64,000 nucleotides of DNA from Ichthyophis bannanicus (taxonomy: Eukaryota; Chordata; Amphibia; Gymnophiona; Ichthyophiidae): positions 709,127,637 to 709,191,636 of the forward strand of contig CM066033.1 of assembly GCA_033557465.1 (NCBI GenBank), in the 5' to 3' direction. The first letter of the stretch is position 1. Each line of letters begins with the position of its first letter. The notes under the pieces were generated by a model, which saw nothing but the letters and a program-made list of their open reading frames with translations, ran no database searches and was not told the DNA's origin. A program made the translations under genes and the position numbers. This document shows, in pieces, positions 1 to 9,200 of this stretch.

Positions 1-44
1 TGGCGTGTGTGTATGTAAATGTGTGTGTGTGTATATATCTATAG
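1..44. repeat. TG-rich simple repeat
   Basis: The first 44 bases are mostly GT, GTAT and ATAT steps, a degenerate dinucleotide repeat. It lies next to a LINE 3' end, where microsatellites are common. Nothing else is visible. Confidence 0.7.
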
Positions 45-170
45 TAACACAGTAAATGACGGCAGATAAAGACCAGTATGGTCCATCTAGTCTGCCCAGC
101 AAGGCGGTAAGAGTAGGTGTAAAAGCAGTTAGTAAGACTTACGATGAGTGAAAAATTGAACAGGGAATTT
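42..170 (-). mobile_element. CR1-like LINE 3'-end fragment
   Basis: The sequence from the 'atagtaacacagtaaatgac' stretch through 'agaccagtatggtcca' is nearly the same as the LINE 3' terminus at 22518-22561 plus 29220 onward. By that comparison it is the 3' tail of the same LINE family on the minus strand. No coding part is kept. Bases 170-296 show no feature I recognise. Confidence 0.6.
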
Positions 171-467
171 GTATTAAATTCTGCCAGAAACTTGGAGATT
201 CGTGCAGAGACTTATGGCAAGTTACAGCAAGTGTACGGCGATGAATGAATGAGTTGTGCTGGTATAAATGTTTCCAAGAGGGCTGCCAAAGTGTTAGAAC
301 ATAAGAACATAAGATATGCCATACTGGGTCAGACCCAGGTCCATCAAGCCCAGTATCCTGTTTCCAACAGTGGCCAATCTAGGTCATACGTACCTAGCAG
401 TTTCCCCAAAAGAGACAGGTTCCGCAATGCTTGTACTGGGTCAAGCATTGATATCCTGGGTCCCTTC

Positions 468-937
468 TTAATAATGGTTTATGGACCTTTCCTCCAGGAA
501 CTTGTCCAAACCTTTTTTAAACCTAGCTACACTAACAGCCTTTACTACATCCTCCGGTAACAAATTCCAGAGTTTGATTACATGTTGAGTGAAAAAATAT
601 TTTCTTTTATTAGTCTTAAATAGTTTACCCTGTAGCTTCATTGCATGTCCCCTAATCTTTCTATATTCTGATAACGTAAACAATCGATCTACGTTTACCC
701 GTTCCACTCCGTTCATTAATTTATAGACTTCTATCATATCTCCCCTCAGCCGTCTCTTTTCCAGGTTAAAGAGCCCTAACCTTTTTAGCCTTTCTTCATA
801 GGAGTATCCTTTCATCCCCTTTACCATTTTGGTGGCTCTTCTCTGAACCTTTTCTAATAACTCTATATCCTTTTTAAGATACGGCGACCAGAACTGCACA
901 CAATATTCAAGGTGCGGTCTCACCATGGAACGATATA
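468..937 (-). pseudogene. CR1 ORF2, C-terminal part of reverse transcriptase
   Basis: The frame reads LYRSMVRPHLEYCVQFWSP, the classic thumb-region motif of CR1-clade reverse transcriptases. It continues through a basic helix to [11 protein letters not shown] and ends ERSINHY-stop. The first residues continue directly from the fragment ending at 8469 (IIMPL joined to YRSM), so the DIRS insertion cut a single codon series. A near-identical C-terminus lies at 18526-18816 on the plus strand, another copy of the same family. Confidence 0.9.
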
Positions 938-1105
938 GCACAGTTACTTACCTGTAACAGGTGATCTCTGGGAACAGCAGGAATAAGTCTTCACATATGG
1001 GTATCGTCGGTACCGACGGAGCCTGCGCGGGAACGCTCCCCTGCGTCAAGTAAGAAAGCTTTTGGGAGCATCCCACAGCGCCTGCGCGCTGCCTTCCCGC
1101 CTTTC
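938..1105 (-). repeat. DIRS A1 3' terminal inverted repeat
   Basis: The stretch with 'cgtcggtaccgacgg', 'gcgcgggaacgct' and 'gggagcatcccacagcgcc' reappears as its reverse complement at about 8300-8440. The outermost 40 bases or so differ between the two ends. It contains a GGTACC-centred palindrome. On the element's sense strand it carries ACAG|GTAAGT, a perfect splice-donor-like motif close to the terminus. Confidence 0.88.
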
Positions 1106-1209
1106 CCAACCGCCTCTATCCAGTTCGAGTTTTAAAGATGAGACAAAGAGAGAGAGAGGAAAGGAAAGATACATAGAGAGATACAACTCCTAGGGGAGGA
1201 GGGTGGCTT

Positions 1210-1302
1210 GTGAAGATTTATTCCTGCTGTTCCCAGAGATCACCTGTTACAGGTAAGTGTGCTATCTCCAGGAACAAGCAGGAATAAGTCTTCACATATG
1301 GG
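1210..1302 (-). repeat. DIRS A1 internal complementary region
   Basis: On the plus strand, 'cctgttacaggtaagt' is the reverse complement of the left terminus. It is followed at once by 'gctatctccaggaacaagca', the reverse complement of the right terminus. The region is therefore complementary to both ends joined, the template proposed for circularisation of DIRS elements. It is close evidence for DIRS type and marks the true ends. Confidence 0.9.
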
Positions 1303-2329
1303 GACTCCCTAGCTGCAGATGCCAGGGAGAAACCCCAGGTTGTGTGTCCTTGAAAAGGACTCTACCTCCCCCCATGGATCTCTGGCATCCGACCAAGGTA
1401 GGTGGGTAGGAGTTGATTAGGAATGGAACAGGTGTTTGAGAACAGCCTGACCAAACGAGGCATCCCGGCGAGAGTCCTTGTCCAAACAGTAATGGGCTGT
1501 GAAGGTATGAACCGAGGCCCAGGTGGACGCTCGACAGATTTGGTCAATGGACACAGAGTTTAGATGAGCCATTGAGGCTACCATGGCTCTCACATTGTGA
1601 GCTGTGACATGGCCCTCCAGAGTAATGTTCCTACTCTGGTAGGCGAAAGAAATACACTGAGCAATCCAGTTGGACATGTTCTCTTAGAGACTGGAAGTCC
1701 TAAATGAGAAGGATCAAAAGCAACAAAGTGTTGAGAAGACTTTCTATGTTGCTGTGTTCTTTGTAAGTAAAAAGCGAGAGCTCTCTTACAATCTAAGGTA
1801 TGAAGATTCCTCTCTGCATTTGATGCATGAGGTCCTGGAAAAAAGACAGGTAAATATACCTCTTGGTTCAGATGAAAAGGTGAGACCACTTTAGGCATAC
1901 AGTGTGGATTGGTCCTGAGGACTACCTTATCATGATGGAACCTTGTATAAGGAGGATTAGCCACCAAAGCTTGCAACTCACTGATGCGGCGTGCTGAGGT
2001 GACTGCAATGAGAAAAATAACTTTCCAAGAAAGGAATTTCAAGGAGGTGGTGGCTAAAGGTTCAAAGGGTGGCTTCATAAGCTGGCCAAGAACCAGGTTT
2101 AAGTCCCATGCCACTGGAGGTGGTCTAATGGGAGGCTTAGTTAAAAGAAGGCCTCTCATGAATTTTGCTATAAGAGGATGAGAGGAAATAGGTTGTCCAT
2201 TGGGAGGCTTGAGGGACACTGCAATAGCACTCAAATTGACTCTTACTGAATTTGTTTTCAGACCTGCATGGGATAGATGCAGGAGATACTCTAGTAGAGA
2301 ATTCAGAGGTATTGCAAGAGGGTTTAGAC

Positions 2330-4188
2330 CAGGGGTCTCAAACACGCGGCCCGCGAGAGAACGTTGTGCGGCCCGCGACGGCTTCTGCTGCTGCTGCCGC
2401 CGTGGCAACGGCAGAATCGACGGTCAATTTAAAAAAAAAAAAAACTGGCTTCTGCTGCTCAAGCAGCAAAATCAGCTGTCCTGCGGCCCCTTCCTCTCTG
2501 CCCGGAGATCCCCGAGAGTGCTCTATCAGCGGGTGCTTTTCAAGCCGCGAAGAGAGTATTTCCCTCTCGCGAGGCTTGAAAAGTGACTAGGTTTAAGCCG
2601 CGCGAGAGGGAAATACTCTCTTCGCGGCTTAAAAAGCACGCCGCAGATGAAGCACACTCAGGGCTCTCCGCGCAGAAGGGAAGGGGCCGCGGGACAGCTG
2701 ATTTTCTGCTGCAGCAGCAGAAGCCAGTTTTTTTTTAAATTTACCTGGGGGGGGGGGGTGTAGGACTGGAAATGGGCTATTGGCAGGGGGGGGGGTTATG
2801 ACTGGAGATGGGCTATTGGCAGGGGGGGGGTTATTACTGGTGATGGGCAATTGGCAGGGGGGTTATGACTGGAAATGGGCTATTGGCGGGGGGGTATGAC
2901 TGGAAATGGGCTATTGGCAGGGGGGGGTATGACTGGAGATGGGCTATTGGCAGGGGGGGGGTTATGACTGGAGATGGGCTATTGGCAGGGGGGTTATGAC
3001 TGGTAATGGGCTATGGTGGGGGCTAGGACTGGAAATGGGCAGGTGGGGGTTAGGAAGGACTGGAGGTGGGCTGATCGGGGGAGTTAGGACTGGTAATGAG
3101 CTATGGAGGGGCTGACTGAAATGGGGTAATGGGGGTTAGGGCTGGAAGTGGGCTATTGGCAGGGGGGGGTTATGACTGGTAATGGGCTATGGGGGGTCTA
3201 GGACTGGTAATGGGCTGGGGGGGGTTGCTAGGACTGGAAATGGGCTGAGTGGAAGGGGGGCTTGAACTGCAAATGGCTGATGGGGAGGGGGGCTTGGAAT
3301 GGAAATGGGCTGTGAGGGGAGTGAGCTAGGATTGGAAATGGGCTGATGGGGGGCTAGGATTGGAAATGGGCTGATGGTGAGGCTAGGATAGGAATGGAAA
3401 TGGACTAATGGGGGGACTAGAAGGGAGCGGATGCTGGGTGGGGCTGGAACTAGAAGGGAGCTGATGTTGGGGGAGGATTAGAATGGGATGGAGCTGGGAA
3501 AGTGAAATGGAGAGGGGAAAAATATTTTGTCTGGGAGAGAAGACAAATCTACAATTGGCCAGGTATTTGGAGAGTAAGTGGGGATTGAGGATGGAGGGGT
3601 AAAATTTGAGTGGATGAAATAGGAATGAGGAAAGAGAAAAAGGAGAAAGATTAGTATGTTAAAGCAGATGTAGAGAGAGAATGGAAAAAAACTAGGAGAG
3701 AAGAAAGGGCAAATGGACAGCAGATGATGGAGAGTTAGCAGAAGACATGAAGAAACCAGAAGAAAGTGGCTGGAACAATTGCAACTGAAAAAAATGCACA
3801 AAAGGTAGAAAAATATCTCTTTATTTTGAATTTATTAACTGGAATATGTCAGCTCTGGGAAATGTGCATCATTAATGTTTGCGCTTTGTTTAGTACAAGA
3901 GGAAATTAATTTATAGTTTTATTTCTACAGTGTTGTTGTACATTCCAAGTTTGGCTTTTGGGGTTCCCAGTTTAATTATTGTCTTCTTGTTTCTAAATCT
4001 TTTAGTCTTTCTTTATCCATACTCATTAAAGAGGCATGTTTACTAAAAGTTAGTGTATGGTAACATTATGCAAATATTTATGCAAATGAGGCCCCTTATG
4101 CAAATGAGGCCCCGCGTCTTATGCGGCCCCCGGGTTACTTTACAAGTCCTCATTTGGCCCTCAAAGCAATTTGAGTTTGAGACCCCTG
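2330..4188. mobile_element. Non-autonomous hAT-type DNA transposon with 8-bp duplication
   Basis: The ends are inverted repeats, CAGGGGTCTCAAAC and GTTTGAGACCCCTG. They are flanked by a perfect 8-bp target duplication, gtttagac, at 2322-2329 and 4189-4196. CAGGG-type termini and an 8-bp duplication are typical of hAT transposons. No transposase is present. The interior holds a self-complementary stretch around 2530-2640 (arms contain 'gagggaaatactctcttcgc'), a G-rich minisatellite and AT-rich sequence without recognised coding potential. Confidence 0.9.
2745..3440 (+). repeat. G-rich minisatellite inside the hAT element
   Basis: A unit of roughly 35 bases, built around 'ttatgactgg', 'aatgggctattggc' and a run of 6-10 G, recurs in tandem with decreasing regularity toward 3440. 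Copies differ mainly in G-run length. It is not a CRISPR array, because the 'spacers' are part of the repeat. Confidence 0.85.
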
Positions 4189-4319
4189 GTTTAGACCTTT
4201 CCCTGAACACCAAATGGTAAATCTTTTCCATTTGAAAGAATAGGAACGTCTAGTAGAAGGCTTTCTAGAGGCATGAATAACATCTCTGACTTGCTGAGAG
4301 AGATGAAAATCTTGAAGGT

Positions 4320-6337
4320 CTAGGCCCTCAGCAACCAAGCCCTGAGCTGGAGCGACTGGGGGTTTGGGTGCCACAAAGTTCCCTCTTCCTGGGACAGAAG
4401 GTCTGGTGCAGAGCCCAAGTCCAGGGAAGGAGCTTGAGAGAGATGCAGAAGTAGAGGGTACCACACTTGGCGTGGCCAATGTGGTGCTATGAGGATCATG
4501 GTCCCTTGATCTCTCTGAAGCTTGAATAGTGTCTTGGGAATTAGGGGAAATGGTGGAAAGGCATAAAGGAAGTCTTGACCCCAGTGAAGGAGGAAGGCAT
4601 CCTTGGCCTGAACTCCCTGACACGGAATTCTGGAACAGAACCGGGGAAGTTTGGCATTCCACGGACTTGCAAAGAGGTCTATGTCCGGGGTTCCCCAAAT
4701 TCAAAAAATCCTGGCTACCTGGTCCATGTGAAGGGACCACTCGTGTGGAAGCAGAACTCGACTGAGTCTGTCCGCCCAAGAGTTTTGAACGCCTGGAAGA
4801 TATACTGCCAGAAGATGGATGTGATGCTCTCTGGCGAAGGCCCACAGTCGCAAAGCTTCGTTGCAAAGCGACAGAGAGCCAGTCCCGCCCTGCTTGTTTA
4901 CATAGAACATGGCTACTTGGTTGTCCGTATGGATGAGGACTGTTCTGTAGCTGAGCAGGGAATGGAACACTTAAGAGCTAAGAATATTGCTCTGAGTTCC
5001 AAGAGATTGATATGCAGAGAAGTCTCCTGTGGAGACCAGATGCCCTGGGTGGAGAGATCCTGCAGATGAGCTCCCCAACCCATTGGAGAAGCATCTGTTG
5101 TCAGAGTTGCTTGGGGTAGCGACTGCTGAAAAGAGGACCCCAGCAACAGATTTGGAGGGGACTTCCACCACTGGAGAGACCAAAATAGGCATCTGGAGTT
5201 TGCAATTTTGTCTGACAGGCAAACTGATGCCTGAGTCCATTGGGTGGACAAAGTCCATTGAGCTGCCCTCATGTGAAGGCGAACATATGGAACCACATGC
5301 ACGGTGGATGCCATGTGGCCTAATAGTTGTAACATTTCTCGAGCAGTAAAATGGGACTTTAACTGTATCTGGGAGGCTAACTGCACCAAGCGTAGGCAAC
5401 GGGCTTGAGGAAGATAGGCCATTGCAGTTGTGGTATCCAGCAAGGCCCCTATAAACTCCAGAGACTGAGTAGGGGTGAGATGGGATTTTGGGATGTTTAT
5501 TACCAGTACCAAATACTGAAGGATACGCATTGTGCAGGTTAGACAAATCTGGGCCTCTGACTGGGATGGAGCTTGAATGAGTCAGTCGTCCAGATATGGG
5601 AAAACAAATATTCCTAGGGTGCGTAGAAATGCAGCTACTACTGCCATGCATTTTGTGAACACCCTTGGTGCAGAGGCCAGACCGAAAGGAAGCACCCTGT
5701 ATTGGTAGTGCTTTCCTTGAAAAAGGAACCGAAGGAACCTTTTGTGTGTTGGATGGATGAGGACATGGGTGTACGCATCCTTGAGATCTAGAGAACAAAG
5801 CCAATCCTGACTCTGAAGGTATGGCAGCAGAGTACCGAGAGAAATCATCTTGAATTTCTCTTTGAATAGAAACTTGTTCAATTCTCTGAGATCTAATATG
5901 GGTCTGTAGCCCCCTGTTTTCTTTGGAATAAGAAAATAAGGGGAGTAGAACCCTGAGCCCTGTTGAAGAAGGGGTACTTCTTCTATTGCCCCTTGGGCAA
6001 GAAGGGTAGCAATCTCCTGACCCAGAAGGTTGAGGAGAGATGTTGGAGAATTGAACTGTTTCACAATGGTGTGGGGAGGAAGGTTTAAGAAATGAAGCTT
6101 GTACCCTTCCCTTATAATGGAGAGGGTCCATTGCTCTGCTGTGATTTGCTCCCATCTGGGAGCAAAGTAAGTCAACCTTCCTGGAATGGTGAGGGGCTCT
6201 GGTACTTCCAGAGCTAGAAAGGCTAAGTTCTCTAGTTGCAAGTCAAAGGCCCTGAGGAGGCTGAGGCTGCTGGGCCGTGGGAGGCCTGGCAGCCTTTGAC
6301 TTGGCCTGTTTAGTTGGCTGCTGATGCTTTGCAGCAA
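4320..6337 (-). pseudogene. DIRS A1 pol: reverse transcriptase, RNase H, Dam-like methyltransferase
   Basis: The reverse transcriptase (6337-5582) shows GYRPILDLRELNKF, CSLDLKDAYTHV, LPFGLASAPRVFTK and the catalytic FPYLDD. RNase H follows (about 5160-4750) with LTTDASPMGWGAH, LLELRAI, IHTDNQVAMFYVN and SWADRLSR. The last part, to the stop at 4320, has the Dam-like pattern LFAS..NAK..R with AFPP and PHWPRQ. A frameshift near 4972 breaks the frame. Its end overlaps the recombinase frame. Order RT-RNase H-methyltransferase-recombinase matches DIRS1-type elements rather than Ngaro. Confidence 0.9.
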
Positions 6338-8086
6338 AACGACCTGCAGAAGATGCCTGGATAGTATCTTCCCTTTTTAGAAAAAGTTGTCTTTTTGAAC
6401 AATCTTTTCTTAGCAGGAGCAGAGGTAGACTTTGAAAGTCGATCCAAAGCAGAGTTCTCAGCATCCATCTGAGTGGCCTTTGCTTTCCAATCCCTGCCAA
6501 AAAGGTTTTCACCTGTACAAGGAAGATTTCCCAGTTCATCTTGGACCCAAAGTTCCAAATCAGAGGCTTGTAACCAAGCAATTCTGCGTGCACCTATGGC
6601 AATAGCCGAGGCTCTGCTTACACACTCAAAAGAGTCAAAGGCTGCATGGTTGGAAAATTTGGAAACATCTTGGGCATGTTTAAGCCAAGTGAGATATTCC
6701 TGCCTTTTATCTTCTGAAATAAAAGAGGCTAAAGTCTGCAGATGATATGTGACTTCTTTTAGAAACATCCCCATATAGAGACTATAGGAGTTGATTCTGG
6801 CAGCAAGCATATTGGCTTGGAAGACCCCTCGGCCAAAAGCATCAAGGGTCCTGCATTCACGTCCTGGAGGATGAGTGTCTCTTTGCACTCTTTATTTTCC
6901 TCATGGCAGACTCTACCACAATAGAGTGGTGAGGAAGCTGAGACTTATGAAAGCCAGGACAAGGAGGGACACGGTACATGGTTTCTAATCTACGAGAATG
7001 AGGAGAGGTGGTAAGAGGAGTCTCCCACATGCTCAACATGAGATCATAGAGAATCTCATGAATAGGTAAAGTAGCTGCTTCTTTAGGAGCCTTAGGATAT
7101 TGCAAAATATCTAGTTGCTTGGCTCTAGGCTCTGACTCAGGGGCCACTGTAATGGAGAGGCCCCTAGCCACTTCCCTAATGAAGTCCTGAAAGGACAAGT
7201 CTTCTGGAGGAGACATTCTTCGTTTTGGAGAATCAGACTCCTGAGGAAGAAGTACCGGTGCCTCGACAGAAGCCTCCGACTCATCAGAGTCTTCGGAGGA
7301 ATCAAAGTATCGCCTGTCTGGATGCTCCTGTAAAGCCCGATACGCGTACCAAGGGGGATCGACATCGGGAGTAAGCGGTACCGGTTCGGTACCGATGGGC
7401 ATCATCGGACAGGGCACCGCTGCAGTCGACACCGAAGCCGATGTCGGTGCAATCGGTACCAGCAACGGGAATGATGCCGGTGCCGGAGTCGGTACTGGCA
7501 ATGGAGATTGTTGCGGTACCAGAGGCGTCGAAGCCTGCATAAACGCCGTTAGGGTGCGCTGCATGGACAGAATCTTCTGATCCATCGACGCCACCAGAGT
7601 CTGGATGTCGGTACCGGTGGAGGCCACCGGTACCCCAGAACACAGCAACAGGTGATCGGTCGAGGCCGAGCCATCGATGTCAACCTGTGACCCCATAGAC
7701 AATGCTTTGGAAGCCGTAACTTCCTGCCGGGGTAATTTTGCCGGTGCGGAATCCTCGAGGACAAGCCCAGAGGCATCTCGATGCTTAGAGGGAGATTTGC
7801 CCTTCGAGGACCAGCTAGATTTATGTTTGGTTACCTGAGATCCATGGGAGGAAGAAGCAGCCCTGGAAGACATCGATGCCACCGAGGCTGCATCAGAGGG
7901 AAACAGGTTACTGAGCTTCGCTGCTCGGTTCTGCCGACCTCTTTTAGACATCATGGTACAGGACACACAATCCGTGATGGAATGGTCAGGACCCAAACAT
8001 TTTAGACACCAGTCATGGGTGTCGGTGACAGAAATAGTACAGCCACACTTCGTGCACTTTTTAAACCCGGAAGCGGGCTTCTCCAT
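6243..8086 (-). pseudogene. DIRS A1 gag-like ORF1
   Basis: It starts MEKPASGFKKCTKC at 8086 and shows a C-x2-C...CLKCLGPDH...C-x2-C zinc motif. A Ser/Lys-rich basic stretch follows (KHKSSWSSKGKSPSKHRD), then a low-complexity Pro/Val/Thr region encoded by GGTACC-rich DNA. A conserved block with ELWVQDELGNLPCTGENL comes next, and a Lys/Gln/Pro-rich tail ending near 6243. Frameshifts near 6880 and 6400 break it. It overlaps the start of pol. The role as nucleic-acid-binding capsid-like protein is inferred from position and composition. Confidence 0.82.
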
Positions 8087-8299
8087 GAGGAGAAAAAATG
8101 TTCAGGCCTAAGGCCCAAACCGAAAATGCACTAGTTGAAGAAAGAAAAGTTTTTTTGGTTTTTTTTGTAAGAAAAGAAAAGAAAAGACCGGCGGTACCGG
8201 TCTGACGTCGAAGGCGGCAGATGCGACACAGAAAAATAAAGAAAAAAATAAAGAATTCTTCTGCGGTGACAGGAACACAACCTGCGGGCTCCGCGGAAA

Positions 8300-8468
8300 A
8301 GAATAACTGGAGAGAGGCAGTTGGGAAAGGCGGGAAGGCAGCGCGCAGGCGCTGTGGGATGCTCCCAAAAGCTTTCTTACTGGACGCTGGGGAGCGTTCC
8401 CGCGCAGGCTCCGTCCATACCGATGATACCCATATGTGAAGACTCATTCCTGCTTGTTCCGGGAGATA
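8300..8468 (-). repeat. DIRS A1 5' terminal inverted repeat
   Basis: It is the reverse complement of 938-1105 except for the outer 40 bases or so, ending 'cattcctgcttgttccgggagata'-like sequence at 8468. The palindrome seen at the other end is decayed here (tccataccgatg). The element's transcription is expected to start in or near this repeat; no core promoter motif is certain. Confidence 0.85.
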
Positions 8469-9200
8469 GGGGCATTATAATATCTTTTGTTTTATTTTCC
8501 ATTCCTTTCCTTATGATACCTAGCATTCTATTTGCTCTCTTGGCTGCCGCTGCACATTGGGCCAAGGGTTTTAACATGTTATCCACAATGACGCCTAAAT
8601 CTTTTTCCTGGGTGGTGGTTCCTAATGTGGAACCTTGCATCGTGCAATCATAGTTTGGGTTGTTCTTCCCTAGCTGCATAACTTTGCACTTGTCCACATT
8701 AAATTTCATCTGCCATTTTGATGCCCAGTCTTCCAATTTATCAAGATCCTCTTGCAATTTTCCACAATCCTCTTGAGTTTTAACAACTTTAAATAGTTTT
8801 GTCTCATCTGCAAATTTGATAACCTCACTCGTTATTCCACTTTCCAGGTCATTTATGAATATGTCAAAAAGCAGTGGACCCAGCACAGATCCCTGGGGTA
8901 CACCACTATTCACCTTTCTCCACTGGGAAAATTGGCCATTTAGCCCAACCCTCTGCTTTCTATCTTTTAACCAGTTCTTGATCCACAGTAGTACACTGCC
9001 TCCTATCCCATGACTCTCTAGTTTTGCCAAAGGTCTCTGATGAGGGACCTTGTCAAAGGCTTTCTGAAAGTCCAGATACACTATATCAACCGACTCACCT
9101 TTGTCCACCTGTTTATTCACACTTTCAAAAAAACATACGAGATTAGTAAGACAAGATCTTCCTTTTCTAAAGCCATGTTGACTGTCTCCCATTAGGCCAT
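8469..9200 (-). pseudogene. CR1 ORF2, central reverse transcriptase
   Basis: The frame reads DSQHGFRKGRSCLTNL, VYLDFQKAFDKVPH, GVPQGSVLGPLLF and IKFADETKLF, the ordered fingers-palm motifs of CR1-clade reverse transcriptase. The active-site box is FADE instead of FADD, so the second catalytic aspartate is lost. The frame is continuous for about 240 codons. It is cut on one side by DIRS A1 and on the other by the Penelope-like insertion. Confidence 0.9.

Larger units (their letters stand above)
1417..4345 (-). pseudogene. DIRS A1 tyrosine recombinase, split by a hAT element and a frameshift
   Basis: This gene would join the circular cDNA to the target. From the N-terminus (about 4345) it reads ASRKPSTRRSYSFKWKRF, is broken by the hAT element (2330-4188), then resumes with SLLEYLLHLSHAGLKTNS. 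The catalytic pieces are visible: SARRISELQAL (first Arg), AHNVRA (His-x-x-Arg) and FTAHYCLDKD (candidate Tyr). A frameshift near 1680 separates SKRT from SNWIAQ. The intact homologue is at 32987-34042. The gene overlaps the end of pol in another frame. Confidence 0.9.
938..8468 (-). mobile_element. DIRS retrotransposon, copy A1
   Basis: This is a nearly full DIRS element on the minus strand, inserted in the CR1 reverse transcriptase. It starts with 'gcacagttac' and ends with 'ggagata'. The same ends are predicted by the joined-end sequence in its internal complementary region. It carries gag, pol (RT, RNase H, methyltransferase) and a tyrosine recombinase, with inverted terminal repeats. No target duplication is seen: flanks acgatata and ggggcat join to restore the host codons. 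Gag, pol and recombinase all carry frameshifts, and a hAT element sits in the recombinase gene. Confidence 0.93.

Noticed and set aside
2745..3440. Regular repeat units resembling a CRISPR array
   Set aside because: Units are contiguous and degenerate without unique spacers, in a eukaryotic hAT element.
3478..3801. 107-codon Phe/Ser-rich frame
   Set aside because: It lies in AT-rich, low-complexity hAT interior, has no homologue that I recognise and is antisense to purine-rich sequence.
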